Assembly: GCA_015501055.1 (NCBI GenBank)
Contig: JADNYV010000113.1
Coordinates: forward strand, 1-64,000
Length of the DNA stretch: 64,000 nt
Source of the DNA: Mucidula mucida
Taxonomy: Eukaryota > Basidiomycota > Agaricomycetes > Agaricales > Physalacriaceae
Reading direction: 5' to 3'
Part shown: positions 44,156-59,925 of the stretch, one piece after another
How the letters are laid out: each line of letters opens with the position of its first letter
Position numbering within the stretch: position 1 is the first letter of the stretch
Made by a program: the position numbers and the translations under genes
The notes under the pieces: generated by a model
What the model was told of the DNA's origin: nothing
What the model saw: only the letters and a program-made list of their open reading frames with translations
Database searches by the model: none

Positions 44156-45612
44156 ATGGATACTCAAACCCCACCTCGATTCCCAGAAAGCGCCACTGTT
44201 TTAATCGTCGGTGCGGGACCTGTCGGTCTTATAACTGCTATATCGCTTTGCAAGCGTGGAATACGCGACATCATCATCGTTGATGCTCAGCAAAAGGAGT
44301 CCTATGGCTATTCTTCCAGGGCTTCGATGCTGCATGCCGCAACTTTAGAGGTATGGCTCTTGTGTTCCTAGGTACGCTCTATTTTGATATTTCTCTCGGT
44401 AGGCGCTCGATACAATCGGATGTGCCGAGCCTCTCGTCTCTGTGGGCGTAAAGAGTCGGGGCCTGCTACATTATGAGTATGGCACCTCGTTTCCTGCTGT
44501 TGAAATGTCCTCTCTCAAAGACTACACTCCCTTCCCGTTCGCGTTGCTGCTCCCTCAGTCCATGACCGAAGAGATATTCACGAAACACCTTGTTGAACTT
44601 GGTGTCCAGGTTCTTCGGCCTTATCGCGCTGTTGGAATGAAACCCAGTGCAAGTGGCGGTCTCGAGGTCACCTTCGAGTCAGGCGAAGTGATTCGAGCGG
44701 AGTATGTTGTTGGCGCCGATGGATCTCACTCTGTCGTAAGTCTTTTCCACATATTAGTGGCGTCCCATTGAACCGTCGATTTACTAGATACGTGGAGTGT
44801 CGGGAATCCCCTTTTGCGATCCCGAGAATACTGGCGCACCTGCCGCCAATCTCGTGCAACAACTGGTCCATGCGGATGTCGTCTTCTCTGGGTCGGATCC
44901 TCTGACGTCTCCCACCTATCTTGAGACGAACATATCTTCGCACGGTGTTCTTATGACCATCCCACTGCCACCATCGTATACTGGGCCTATCCCTCTTGGG
45001 CCAAACGAATATGTGCGGCGCTTAGCATTCAACGTTCCAGGATCGGAAGGAACCCCTCCACCCGCGCCTCCGCTTGAATATGTCCAGGAGAATATCAATC
45101 GCAAAGGTCCTGCGCGCATGTCGTCCAACTTTTCTGTCAATCCTCATCCAATTCACGTTAAGAGATTGATCTGGTCAAGTCGTTACAAGATGCGTTATGC
45201 AGTAGCCGACTCATTCGCAAAGCGTGTTGTCGACGAGGGCGGAAATGGCGGGCTCGTGATTCTCGTTGGGGATGCGGCACATACGCACTCGCCACAAGGA
45301 GGACAGGGCATGAATCTTGGCCTGCGAGATGCGATCTTTCTTGTTCCAATTCTTGCGGAGCTCATCGATGCACCTGGTGGTAACGTTCCTAATAACGACA
45401 TGTCCAGGTTGGAACAATGGGCAGCGAACCGCCGTGATAGAGCTTTGGATACGATTCGCATGACGAAGAAGCTGGGTGCGTCGACAAACAATGTCATGAC
45501 GTCCAATCGCTTCATGCGTTTTGTCACCTATTGGGCCTGGCGTCTGATCTCTAGCGTTCCCTTTGTCCGTACTATGGTCGCTTGGAGGTTTAGTGGACTT
45601 GGGAACCGATGA
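44156..45612 (+). CDS. FAD-dependent monooxygenase, tandem copy 1
   Basis: Three exons with introns 44351-44402 and 44736-44787 give 450 residues. Motifs of the aromatic hydroxylase (PHBH/phenol hydroxylase) group are present: the FAD-binding VLIVGAGPVGLITAISLCKR, the DG motif in EYVVGADGSHSV, and the GD motif region LVGDAAHTHSPQGGQGMNLG. It is shorter than phenol 2-monooxygenases of about 600 residues and lacks the C-terminal thioredoxin-like domain; it ends in a hydrophobic stretch and WRFSGLGNR. It uses FAD, NAD(P)H and O2. The substrate, probably a phenol-type aromatic, cannot be told. Intron positions match those of copy 2. Confidence 0.88.
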
Positions 45613-46681
45613 TCGAGGGTAATATGAGGCGCTTCTGACCGCGTCACGATTGCGACTTGCAGTCAATACACAGTTTATGGTAGACTTGACCAGATGTGTG
45701 CTTCTGAGGAAGAAGTTGAGTAGTAGAAAGTCTGAGTATTGTTCTTTATTCTCTATGAGCTAGTCTTAGACCCAGGAATACTTTCAAAGTTTATAGAGTT
45801 CATCGGAACAACCGCGTTATGGTGGATCTGGGTGCCGATGCTCCAGTGACATCAGTGGCATGTGTCCTCATCCTTCGCGACGCAAATAGCGACTCCCACT
45901 GTCGCCATTTATACTCCGTGTTCTTTTCCCAACTACAATACAATCGTGCTGTCTTTTTGCCAGAGAATTTCTCGCAGTTGTCGCGGGAGACGCGTGAATA
46001 CAGGATACGGTGCTCACGCGTACCTCACAGTGTACACGAAAGCTCATGAACGCCTTCTTGTCCGGATTCGTACAGAATACGCTGTCCGCTAGATTACGCA
46101 GAACTGGATAATCGGGAGAGAAGAATGTTCTCGATGCCAGTTTTCGGCTGGTCTTCGGTTGGTGCGTAAGGTGCATGGCCATGGGTCTCTTCTTCGACAA
46201 TACTGGTGGAAATTAGACGCCTCCGACTCGGAATGCTCTCTATTTCATGTCATCAGCATGAGCCTTTCCGTGCGTGCAGAGTTCTGTTTGGTTTGACAGT
46301 GACAGCTCACCTGGGCAATTTCGGGAATTGCCGCACCGCGACCGTGTTTCTTGTCAACAACCATCATCATGAATGCGCGTCCTGGTGTTTTTTGCTCAAG
46401 TCGCTGCTGCTCGCCGCACTTCTTCTTGAAGTATACAAATGTCGCTTTGAAGGAAAAGACCACCTGGACGGCCTGAAGACTCGTACCATCAAATTTACGA
46501 GTTCGTCTTCTTTCAGAGTTCTGCTCCTTTAGATCGGACTTAAAGATACCCCTTGGATAGATGCTTCTTTACCGACGGATAATCGGTGTAGACCACGTAA
46601 CAACCTCGTTCAAAATAACCTAGCCAACTTGTTATAAAAGTTGTTCGGGAATGCTTCACAGTTCAATCCAACCCTTTCGCA
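45613..46681. other. Spacer between the tandem monooxygenases
   Basis: About 1.07 kb. A minus-strand stretch (46245-46463 and upstream) reads MVFSFKATFVYFKKKCGEQQ and KTPGRAFMMMVVDKKHGRGA, then after an apparent intron IVEEETHGHAPYAPTEDQPK with a stop near 46092. It could be a small two-exon gene but is not recognised. Confidence 0.3.
46633..46640 (+). promoter_or_regulatory. TATA box of monooxygenase copy 2
   Basis: TATAAAAG lies 42 bases upstream of the start codon at 46682, with CTTCACAGTTCAATCC between. Confidence 0.5.
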
Positions 46682-48122
46682 ATGTCGATTCCACTACCCG
46701 CAGCTACTACGGTCTTGATTGTTGGTGCTGGTCCCATTGGGCTGGCTACGGCCATCTCTCTGTGCAAACAGGGTATTGAGGACATCGTCGTCGTCGATGC
46801 CCAGCACAGAGAATTTTATGGCTACTCGTCTCGTGCTTCAATGATACATGCCTCTACGCTCGAAGTAAGCGCCATCTCTTCCGCGTTTTGCGTCATGCTA
46901 ACTCATTCTGTAGGCCTTGGACATCATCGGCTGCGCTGATCCCTTAGTATCTGTTGGCGTTCAAGGCAAGGGCATGATTCATTATGAACATGGCACCTCG
47001 TTCACGGCCGTCGACTTTACCTCACTCAAACCATATACGCGCTTCCCATACGCGTTGCTACTTCCCCAGTCAATGTCTGAAGAGATATTCACAAAACATC
47101 TCGAAGAACTCGGTGTTCGCGTTCATCGTCCTTATCGTGCTGTTGGGATGAAGCCACATATCAAGGGCGGTCTAGAAGTGTCGTTTGAGTCTGGAGACGT
47201 CATAGTCGCAGAGTACGTTGTTGGTGCTGATGGATCCCACTCTGTCGTAAGCCTTCCCCGCGTTAAATGGAGGTATTACGAGCTGACTAAATTTAACTAG
47301 ATACGCGAGGTGTCGGGCATCCCTTTCCCCGATCCCGTAGGCACTGGACCACCTTCGACCACGCTCGTGCAACAGTTAGTCCATGCGGATGTCGTCTTTA
47401 AAGGCTCTGACCCTCTCACGTCTCCGGAATATCTCGAAACGAACGTCTCTCCCTCTGGGATTCTTATGACCATTCCTCTGCCGCCATCCTATAAGGGCCC
47501 AGTCCCTTTGGGTTCAGACGAGTTCGTTAGACGACTCGCATTCAATGTTCCTGCTTCTGAGGGTATACCGCCCCCCGCGCCGCCTGCGTCTTACATTCAG
47601 GATGGCATTAATCGCAAAGGACCATTACGCATGTCATCCGACCCATCTGTTAACCCGCACCCAGTTCAGGTCGAGAGAGTGGTCTGGTCCAGCCGATACA
47701 AGATGCGTTATGCCGTCGCTGAGCGTTTCCTCTCTCGCGTAACCGACGATTTGGGCAACGGCGGCCTGGTCATCCTAGTTGGAGATGCGGCTCATACGCA
47801 TTCGCCGCTCGGCGGCCAAGGGATGAATCTTGGCCTTCGAGACGCGTTGTTTTTAGGGCCTATCCTAGCAGAGTTCATCATTGCGCCCGGTGAAGCTCTG
47901 AGCAAGAACACGACCAAGCTGCAACAATGGGCCGATACTCGGCGTGCGAGGGCTTTGGACACGATTCGGATGACCAAAAGTTTGTCGGCTTCCACCAACA
48001 ATGTCATGGCATCCAACAGAGTGACCCGCTTCTTCAAGTATTGGACTTGGCGTCTGATCTCGAGCTTACCATTTGTGCGAGTCATCATCGCTTGGAGGTT
48101 TAGCGGATTGGGAAATCGATGA
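46682..48122 (+). CDS. FAD-dependent monooxygenase, tandem copy 2
   Basis: Three exons with introns 46865-46913 and 47247-47300 give 445 residues. It is a close paralogue of the gene at 44156, with the same intron positions and conserved blocks: TVLIVGAGPIGLATAISLCK, EYVVGADGSHSV, LVGDAAHTHSPLGGQGMNLG. It also ends WRFSGLGNR. Differences cluster in the middle and linker regions (for example HIKGGLEVSF against SASGGLEVTF). Both look intact, so duplicate genes with possibly diverged substrates are likely. Confidence 0.88.
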
Positions 48123-48584
48123 AGCACATGGCGAGGGAAAAGGAGAAGGGGGTTTGTGGATCGAACGTCACCGCGTCGTATAATGTTTGTCCCAAGTGTA
48201 TTGTACGTTTCTTCACTTTCCGATATCATGATATCTTTCTCCACTTGACTATGTAGTCCTCCATTTCCTAGGCGACGCCCTCGCCGTCATGAGCAACGCT
48301 TGCGGATTGTGTGGGGGTCTTTATTCTCCGTCTCTCCACTCCTGCATGGATGGTAACCTGCTGCGGGTCGCCTTTCCTCTCACAAATGGACAAACTCCAG
48401 CAATTTCTGTTGTTGAGTGAAAGCAAGCGGCCTTATGATTGCATACTCTGACCTAGGCGGCCCGGCTCTTTTCTCCGGACTGGTCGCGAACTCTGTTCTG
48501 CAAAATAGACTCTTCCGCTGTTTTACCGGTGGCATTGTTTAAAATGACTTTGGACGCGAGGATTTCACATTCAGCTCTCATTTC
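48123..48584. other. Intergenic stretch
   Basis: No gene seen. 3' flank of monooxygenase copy 2 and upstream region of pectin methylesterase copy 1. Confidence 0.5.
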
Positions 48585-49890
48585 ATGTTTTTCCTTCAAA
48601 TCTTGATCAGTCTCTGCCTTCTTCGTAGTGTTTTGGCAGTGTCGCGTACGGATCCACCGGACGGCGCGCTGGTCGTGCCCGACGTTTACGATACTATCCA
48701 AGATGCTGTGGACGCGCTACCGGACGATGGTAGCGAACAGATTATCTTCATAAACCCTGGCACATATAATGAGCAGGTTTATATCGATCGCGATGGTCCT
48801 CTCATTGTAAGTTTCTGCTTGTCCGTGCGAACATGCAGTTCATTTCCTTTGAATAGATATATGGCTACACGGAGGATACATCCTCGTACTTGTCCAACCA
48901 AGTAACTATTTCCGCTGGCATTACTGCGAGTGAAGCTGGCTCCAATGATGCCAGCGGTACACTTCGAATTCACAAGGATGATTTCAGGTAAAGTAGCATG
49001 TCCGCAAAATCTTATTTTCAAGGTCTAACGGACAGTTTTTCCGGGTAGCATGTATAACGTTAACGTTGAAAACACGTACGGCAAGGGTACACAAGCCATC
49101 GCGATAAGTCAATATGGCAGTCGAGTCGGTCTTTATGCATGCAGCTTTACTGGATACCAAGACACACTGTATGCCAACGCGGGAACTCAAGTATACTTGC
49201 AGGGTTACATTGAGGTTCGTCGACAACAGCTTTTTTGAATGGCTCGCTGAGTTCCTTCCAGGGTGCGACAGACTTCATATTCGGACGAACTGGACTAGCA
49301 TACTTTGGAGGTAACACCATTGGGGTAAAAGGTGCTGGTTGGATAACTGCAAGCGGTAGAGAATCTGATGATGATGGGAGCTGTAAGTCATTTCTTGGCA
49401 GGCAATGCAACACACTGACACTCACCTTTTGCTTGTTAGATGTTTTCGACGGCAACTCAGTCGTTCTGGCTAGCGATGCTTCCTCTGACACAAGTGGAAA
49501 CGCGTACCTTGGGCGCCCATGGGGAGGTATGAGTTGCAATTATTTCACTACATGCAAATGATGCCTAATACTCGCATGCAGCTTATGCCAAGTTGTTGTG
49601 ATTCCCCACCTTCAAACGGCGAAAACTGATACAACAACTACAGGGTCATATTCAAGAACACTCAAGTTACAGCGCCTCTGAATTCTGCTCTCTGGTCTGT
49701 ATGGAACGACGACGACGAACGAACGGATCACATACTGTTCGCCGAGTATAACACGCAAGGAAGCGGTGCTGACGGAGCTCATCGTCCAGACTTTGCGACG
49801 GTCCTGTCTGCAAGTGAGGCGGACGAATATTCAATCGCAAGTGCAGTCGGAAGTGACTATGCGGAGTGGGTCGACGTCGATTATCTGTAG
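48585..49890 (+). CDS. Secreted pectin methylesterase (CE8), copy 1
   Basis: Multi-exon gene with a signal peptide (MFFLQILISLCLLRSVLAVS). Pectinesterase motifs run in order: INPGTYNEQVYI, GTQAIAISQYGSRVGLYA (catalytic Gln region), FTGYQDTLYANAG (acid/base Asp), GATDFIFGRTG (nucleophile Asp), YLGRPWG (substrate Arg). It ends SDYAEWVDVDYL. It removes methyl groups from pectin outside the cell. Introns of about 50 bases interrupt between these blocks, at matching places in copy 2. Both catalytic Asp residues are present, so it should be active. Confidence 0.9.
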
Positions 49891-50432
49891 AGATATCAAA
49901 CATGTGCCAGGGTATAGTATGAAGTACACGGGAAGAACGATCCCTTGCTGTAATCTTGAAGGCGTGGGCGTGCAGCAATCGTAAGCTGGATGGAACGTAA
50001 GGCACACCCGTGGTGCAGAATCGGGTGGTCGCGCCAGCAATCACTTGGATGCCAATCCTCTCCATTCTTCTTCTATATATCGCCACCTAGTTTCTCGCTG
50101 AAAAACTTAAATTCATTGAAGTCGTATCCTTATTCGTTGACTGTATAAGATTCTTGATGAAAAGATATCAAGAAGATATCTGGGATGTAATTGACTGTGC
50201 TACATGAGAGACAATTGTCGACACAAAATCTTATAATTGCTTCAGTATTGAAATCCTTTGCTGCTAGGTACTTAGGATGGTCCATTTCATGCTGGTGCAC
50301 TGAATTTGTTTATCACATCATCGTGCGCGAGGAGTCAAGCGCTTCCAACAGGGCCCACAACTGGGGATCACGACAAAGCGCAAAGACGAGTCCGATAAGA
50401 TTCGCAAACGAAAAGTTAACTTGTCGTACATC
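49891..50432. other. Intergenic stretch between convergent genes
   Basis: The first part (to about 49985) is the 3' flank of pectin methylesterase copy 1 and is duplicated at 52400-52475. No other gene seen. Confidence 0.5.
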
Positions 50433-52169
<1,737 letters not shown>

Positions 52170-52289
52170 CGCGTCAAACGAAGCGTGAAGGAAGCCCTGG
52201 AGCGCTGTATGGGTTCAGGCCATGACAGTCGAGCAGCCTTACTGTTGGCGGGAGACCGTGACGGAACATCTGAAAGGTATATCAGCGCG

Positions 52290-52480
52290 TCTAAAGACAC
52301 GTTTCTGTCTGCAAGTGAGGCGGACGAATATTCGATCGCGAGTGCAGTCGGAAGTGACTATGCAGAGTGGGTCAACGCCAAATATCTATAGTGAACATAT
52401 GTCAGGGTATGGTCTGAAGTACATGGGAAGAATGATCCCTTGTTGTAATCTTGAAGGACTGAACGTGCAGCGATTTTACG
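52290..52480 (+). pseudogene. Pectin methylesterase 3'-end relic
   Basis: This contains the last coding segment FLSASEADEYSIASAVGSDY and AEWVNAKYL, stop included, plus about 80 bases of 3' flank that match 49805-49985 of copy 1 (for example GGGAAGAAYGATCCCTTG and TGTAATCTTGAAGG). No upstream exons are present. It is the remnant of a third duplicate, closer to copy 1 than to copy 2. Confidence 0.85.
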
Positions 52481-52959
52481 TAAGGTTAGGGCTACAAAGG
52501 TGGGCCGCCACGGACCGCTGCTAGAAGCACCACTCTTTGCCGAGAATTCCCAGCGTTTACTTGGTGAAAACATGTATACAGGAAAGAATTTCTCGACGAT
52601 ATCTCGCATATAGATCTTTCCAGCTACTAGGCATGAACGGACTAGACGCAATATCAGCTAACGGCTTCGATACCCATACTCGTCGTGTTTCCTGGCAGGA
52701 CGTCGTAAACGAGATCTTCTATTCTCCGCCGCTTTGCCGCAATTAACTTTTCGAGGTACACTTACATTGAATTCCACTGGTCCCACCAGTTTGAACCTGA
52801 CCAGATTTGCGTCGTTTTCCATGCCATTACGGTCTTGTGATCTGTCTGGGTCTGTACTCTGACCTTCACGTTCCTCTTCGGCCCGGTGACAACGCTTGCC
52901 ATACTTTAGCATGCCAGTGTGCGGCAGAAGGCGCCATTCCGCCATTTCGCCGTCGTGAT

Positions 52960-52965
52960 ATAAAG
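52960..52965 (+). promoter_or_regulatory. TATA box of pectin methylesterase copy 2
   Basis: TATAAA in GATATAAAGG lies 54 bases upstream of the ATG at 53014. Confidence 0.45.
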
Positions 52966-53013
52966 GTCCTTGTGCAACAGGCTGGTTGCCGCCTACCCGG
53001 TTACGGATGCGTT

Positions 53014-54318
53014 ATGGCTCTCCTCCAACTTTTCATCTGTCTCTGGGTTCTTGAAGTGGTCTTTGCTGCATCGAGAACCTCTCCACCTTCTGGCTCCAAG
53101 GTTGTGCGTGCAGGAACGACCACCTCTGGGGAATATAGCACTCTTACAGCTGCCATCAACGCTCTTCCGAATGATTCCACCTCGCAGTCTATCTTCATAT
53201 ATCCGGGCACGTACAAAGAGCAGGTGTACATTACCCGTACAGGTCCGCTTACTGTGTGTACCAGTTCTCAATGTGGCTCATAACAATCACTCATGCTTGA
53301 ATAGATCTACGGTTACACCTCGAACACGGATGCGTATACTAGCAATCAAGTTACTATTTCTGCCAACGTCACTGCGAGCTCGGCGGGATCGAATGATGCC
53401 AGTGGGACACTTCGAATTCACAAAAATGACTTCAAGTGAATACCTCGAAGCGTCTTCTCGGCGAAACTGTGTTCTGATGTGTCGACAGAATGTACAACGT
53501 GAATGTTGCCAACACGTACGGCAAGGGAACCCAGGCCATTGCGATCAGCCAATACGGCAGTCGAGTTGGCTTCTACGCGTGTAGTTTTACTGGATATCAG
53601 GATACTTTGTACGCCAACGCAGGCACCCAGGTCTATCTCAAAGGCTACATCGAAGTAAGCTGATTATTGTTCGTCTCTTTTCGCTTATATCCTCGTCAGG
53701 GCGCAACAGACTTCATCTTCGGAAGAACTGGGCTCGCGTATTTTGGTGGCAATACCATTGCTGTCAAGGGGCCGGGCTGGGTCACAGCGAGTGGAAGGGA
53801 ATCCGACGATTCTGGAAGTTGTGAGCGTCTCGATGGGACCAGCTGGATAAAGCTGACATGACATTGGAAGATGTCCTCGAGGGCAACACAATTGTTCTCG
53901 CTAGTAGTGCCTCGTCCGATACAAGTGGGAGTGTATACCTGGGACGCCCATGGGGAGGTAAGCTTAGCCTTTTAACGTTCGCAGCATGACTAATGCCTTT
54001 TCATTTAAGCCTATGCAAAGTACGTTTTCGTCGCATCGATTCCTGCAGGAATTGAGCTTTCTGCATCATAGGGTCATCTTCAAAAATACGGTGATTACAG
54101 CACCTTTGAACAAAGCATTGTGGTCAGTCTGGAACAGCGGAGACGAACGCACAGATCATATCTTGTTCGCTGAATATAACACGACCGGCAGCGGGGCGTC
54201 TGGAGCTTCTCGCCCATCCTTTGCTACAGTCTTGTCCGCTAGCCAAGCAGCGTCGTATTCTATCTCGAGTGCTGTTGGTAGTGATTACGCGAGCTGGGTT
54301 GATTCTGCTTACCTTTAG
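53014..54318 (+). CDS. Secreted pectin methylesterase (CE8), copy 2
   Basis: Paralogue of the gene at 48585 with the same exon pattern. It has a signal peptide (MALLQLFICLWVLEVVFAAS) and the motifs IYPGTYKEQVYI, GTQAIAISQYGSRVGFYA, FTGYQDTLYANAG, GATDFIFGRTG and YLGRPWG, ending SDYASWVDSAYL. All catalytic residues are present. The two copies are most alike in the catalytic core and most different in the first exon and the last third. Together they suggest a fungus that acts on plant cell walls (inference). Confidence 0.9.
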
Positions 54319-54496
54319 TTTGCTACGATGTTGAAATTACACGCGTTCGCGCTGTAAATTAGTTTCGAATTTCCAGAATTTATCGCAAGGAAGGTTAAAC
54401 GCGACCAGCAAAATGTGCTGGTTGATGTCATCTCACGTGTATCGGCCCCTAATATCGCCATCAATAGACGTGTCTGCCTTCCCTTTCTCTCTCGTC

Positions 54497-57034
54497 ATGT
54501 CAGATCCTCAACTGAGGAAAAGGAAAAAGAAATCCGCCACAAAAGCGCCAGATACCCGCGCAGATGATGCCAGCTCTCCGCGCTTTGCTCATGCAGGTCT
54601 TCAGGCGAACCCGACCGATGATCTGGACGTAGACTTGTCCTCTATCCAAAAATATGTCAAAGTTCTATGGATACCGCTTCTGGTATGCTTTGGCGTGTTT
54701 ATATATCTGGTAAGTGACATTGCGATTGATACTAGTATCATTCTCTTATCTCTGTTTTAGAATCCGGAAACTGCCAAGCAGGTACTTGGCTCATGGCTTG
54801 GAGACGATATTTTCGACGCCGTACATCGTCCAGGTACACAACAAGCCGACTTGAGTGCGGACACGGAGAAAAGAGATGCTGTAGTCGAGGCGTTCAAAGT
54901 GAGTTTTAGCGCTTTCACTAGTACGCAGTCATTGAAGCTCTCGCCAGTACGCGTGGCGAGCATACGGTCAGTAGGCTGTTTGAATGATGGCTATGCCTTA
55001 ACTAAAGTACGCAGAACGTGACGCGATGGGTGCCGACGAATACCATCCTATAAGTCGGAATGGATCAAACCTAACGGAAGCCGGGGGAATTGGATACACA
55101 GTTGTCGACTCTCTCGACACTATCCTTATGATGGGTTTACAAGATGAATACGCCCGTGCCCGTAAATGGGTAGCCGAAAAGCTAACATTCGACAAGGACG
55201 GAGACTTCAACACTTTCGAGGTGGGTCATCGGAACATTACAGTCTCCATGGTACTTATGTTCTATAGACTACTATTCGCGTTCTAGGAGGCCTCTTAACT
55301 GTGTATCATATTACGGGGAACGATCCACTGTACCTCGAACGCGCCGTTGACCTCGCTGAACGCATTATGCCCGCTTTTGACACGCCAACCGGGTTACCTC
55401 TCCCAATGGTCAATCTGGCTCAACGAAAGGGTGTACCAGATAGAGAACTGCCCCAGTTGGTCAGTACGGCAGAAATATCAACATTACAACTGGAACTGCG
55501 TTACCTGAGCTTCCTCACTGACAATGATATGTACTGGGAGAAAGCGGAAAATGTATGTATCTTAGGTATAGGTTGGGACGGAGTCGCTAACGTTCCTAAA
55601 AGGTCATGAAGACGATTAAACTTGCGAGAATGCCTCATGGTCTCGCTTCAATCTACATGCAGTGCGTATAACTCAATTCATTACCTTCAAATACATAAAC
55701 GACAAACAATAGCGTTGAAGGTGGTCAATTCGTCCCGTCAGCCATCCGACTCGGGTCTCGAGGTGATTCCTATTATGAATATCTGCTGTACGCCGATTTC
55801 TATACTGCACTCGCATTGGCCTGACTGTATCCACAGGAAGCAGTATCTCCAAACGGTACAGTTCTGTTATGCCGTTCCTGATTTGCTCTCTAATGAATAC
55901 AGAATCGGACGGAAGATGTTTATCGTGAAGTGGGTGGCCGCTTTCCCTCCCTGAAACGCCACTGAGTTTTCTGCCCGATAGATGTATGACGACACGATGC
56001 AGGCTATTCATCAGTACCTCATTCAAGAAAGTACAACGAAAAAGATGAAATACACGGCAGAGCTCATACCTGAACGTCACCCATCGGGTGAGGTGTATGT
56101 ATATGCCATCCACTCCATTCCACTTCGCACTCATAGATACCATTCAGTACGTGGCGGTTAACACCTAAGCAAGATCACCTTGTGTGTTTCTTTGGCGGTT
56201 CCCTCATGCTTGGCGCCACAACCGCCGGGGCCTTATACGACACGGTTTCCATTCCACCTAAAGCATCACAGCTAACCGCAGCCGGTCTTCGGGACTGGAA
56301 GTCCGGCGAAGCTCTGATCAAGACCTGCATGGACACTCATGATACCGCGACGTAAGGAACCCATGTTGATTGCTATTTCCTTATATGACCTCGTCCCGCA
56401 TCGTTCGCAGTGGTTTATCTCCGGAGATTGTGCACTTCCGCATCCCGAGCGATGGGATGGATGTGCTCGAGATCGCTCCTTCGGACTGGTACATCAAAGG
56501 CGCGAGGTGGGTTAACTTTATCTTAACTTTCTGCGGCCAATGCTGACACCATGCGAGGCCGGGCGCGTTTCCGCCTTACGATGCGCGGTACATGTTGAGG
56601 CCCGAGACGGTTGAGTCCTTGTTCTTGGCGTGGCGGCTTACGGGAGACCAAAAATATCGTGATTACGGCTGGGGGATTTTCCAGGCAATAGAGAAGTATT
56701 GCAAGGTAGACACGGGAGGGTATGCAACTATCGTAAACGTTGATGAGGTTCCCGTGAGATTGGAAGATAAGATGGAGACATTCTTTTTGGTGCAAAAACT
56801 TCATTTGATATGTGGCGCCTTGACTCATATACTTTTCAGAGCGAAACTTTGAAATACCTGTTCTTGCTATTCGAGGACGCCAGTGTCTTCCCGCTACAAG
56901 GTGGGTTCAACCCGTTATCTATATCGTCACGAAGAAGCTGAGTAACTGTGTGATTACCATCAGACTATGTTTTCAACACTGAAGCTCATCCACTACCAAT
57001 ATTCACGCCAACCAGACGCACAGGCTTCTCCTGA
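54497..57034 (+). CDS. GH47 alpha-1,2-mannosidase (ER/Golgi, type II membrane)
   Basis: Many short introns. The start is MSDPQLRKRKKKSATKAPDT: a basic cytosolic tail, then a membrane anchor (VLWIPLLVCFGVFIYL) and the catalytic domain. GH47 blocks: TEAGGIGYTVVDSLDTILMM, GGLLTVYHITGNDPLYLERA, LVSTAEISTLQLELRYLSFL, HLVCFFGGSLMLGAT-like, CMDTHDTAT, MLRPETVESLFLAWRLTGD and the final FNTEAHPLPIFTPT. It trims mannose from N-glycans during ER quality control or Golgi processing. The Cys and Glu positions I can see are kept. Exon borders in the middle (55620-56200) are approximate. Confidence 0.9.
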
Positions 57035-57328
57035 GCGACAATCTAATTTATACTATTTCATTCCAGGCGATGGTATGGTCATTTCTTAAGAAGTGGAGGG
57101 TGTATATTTATTTTCGAAACCTCTGGCAAACATATATGTATGTTGACCGCTATAGCACGTCGATGGAGAGCGAGTATAGACACCGGTATATATGATGTAC
57201 TTGGCAAGTTGCATTGTGGACCCTTGGAGCAATGTTAAAGCTCGACAGAAAACCCCTCTCCGTGCAAACCATCTACGTTGTGGCGTAAACCTCTGCATGT
57301 TTGAAGGTGGTTTCTAGACAACATACCT

Positions 57329-58253
57329 TCAAGCATTGAGAATCAGAACATGATCTGCGACGCGCCATTCAGACGTGGCTGAATCCACTAAGAAGGGCCG
57401 TTGACGCTTGAGCGACAATACGTCCGATTGAGGATAACGCGATATCAACTCCGCGTCAGAGAGAGACATGTCTACATCAAGGCTGTAGGAGGGCATAGTG
57501 GGTACCGAGAGAACGATACGACGGGGCTCAAGATCAAGCGCTGTCTCCCGAACCAGCTTGTGGGTGAGATCGGGGACGTGAATACGAACTTGGAGGGTGT
57601 CCCCGTCTTTCCTCCATGTCCAAGAAAGTGGCGTTATTTGGTCTGAATCGGGTGTAATCTCTTCGATAAGAGGTCTAGTATTGGAAGGCGTGGGTACTTC
57701 TGGTTTGACATAATCAATGTTTGGGATAGTCGCCGTCCGCGGTGCAAGCGTCCCTTTGGAGGCAATGTTCGGTGTGCCGATCGTTCTAGAGAGCACGATC
57801 CCGAACTGTATTTCGATCCTCTGCAAGGCTAGCTCTACAAGAAATAGTTTCAGGTCCTGATCTCGTAAGACCCGCGATTTTAGCGACTTGTTGTAGATGC
57901 AATCAAAGACGAGACTTGGCTTTCCAGCTATGCAAAGTATTAGGCTACTGGAAGTGAGCAAGAAGCCTAAGCGCACCTTTATCGACGTCTGGTCTGGGCT
58001 CAGAAACGATGACGGGAACGAACCAGTCGTCGTCGCTGAGCTGGTCATCATCGTGGCCTTTCATGGCACGCTGTATCGACTCTTCGCTGCCGGGTGGGGG
58101 CGCGGGTACCTGGTCATCCCAGGCAATGTTGACAAAGACCTTCAACCCCTTCAAGCCATGTGTGTTATCTTCAAGCGTAACACTTTTGACGCAAAAACCG
58201 GCGGTGGGCTTCAACGAAACCTGTTTCGACGGAATAGATGTGGAGGCAGCCAT
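57329..58253 (-). CDS. PIH1-domain protein (R2TP complex subunit-like)
   Basis: Two exons with an intron at 57928-57976 give 291 residues. The N-terminal PIH1 domain reads QVSLKPTAGFCVKSVTLED, KVFVNIAWDDQVPAPP, DDDWFVPVIVSEPRPDVDKA and GKPSLVFDCIYNKSL. The C-terminal half has a CS-like domain (LQVRIHVPDLTHKLVRETAL, then LDVDMSLSDAELISRYPQSD). Pih1 links Hsp90 through Tah1 to the Rvb1/Rvb2 ATPases in assembly of snoRNPs and PIKK kinases. It is convergent with the GH47 gene, with about 290 bases between stops. Confidence 0.87.
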
Positions 58254-58472
58254 TTCTAAGCCACGTGCGCGACTGATGCTCGATCAATGTTGCGATCGCC
58301 GAAATTTCTCGCCTTCGTAAGTATTCCGAGTCATTCTTGCCTTTTGCCTCCATTCTACCCAAATCTAGCTAACTTTTGGGACGCGTGTATTCATTTGCCG
58401 CCTTTGCGATACTGAAATCTAGACTGTCGTAACACCGACCTACCCACTTTCCTCAAAAGCCATGCAGTCTGC

Positions 58473-58480
58473 TATAAAAG
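58473..58480 (+). promoter_or_regulatory. TATA box of the DAHP synthase gene
   Basis: TATAAAAG lies about 100 bases upstream of the ATG at 58580. An in-frame ATG at 58481 follows it immediately, too close to be transcribed from it, which supports 58580 as the start. Confidence 0.55.
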
Positions 58481-58579
58481 ATGCCAGTCCCTTCAGATTC
58501 CGTCAGTCATCTCATCCTCTCTCATCTTCTCTCTCGAACAATCTTCATCTCTCCAGCTGTACCACCCGACGAAGAAGAC

Positions 58580-59925
<1,346 letters not shown>

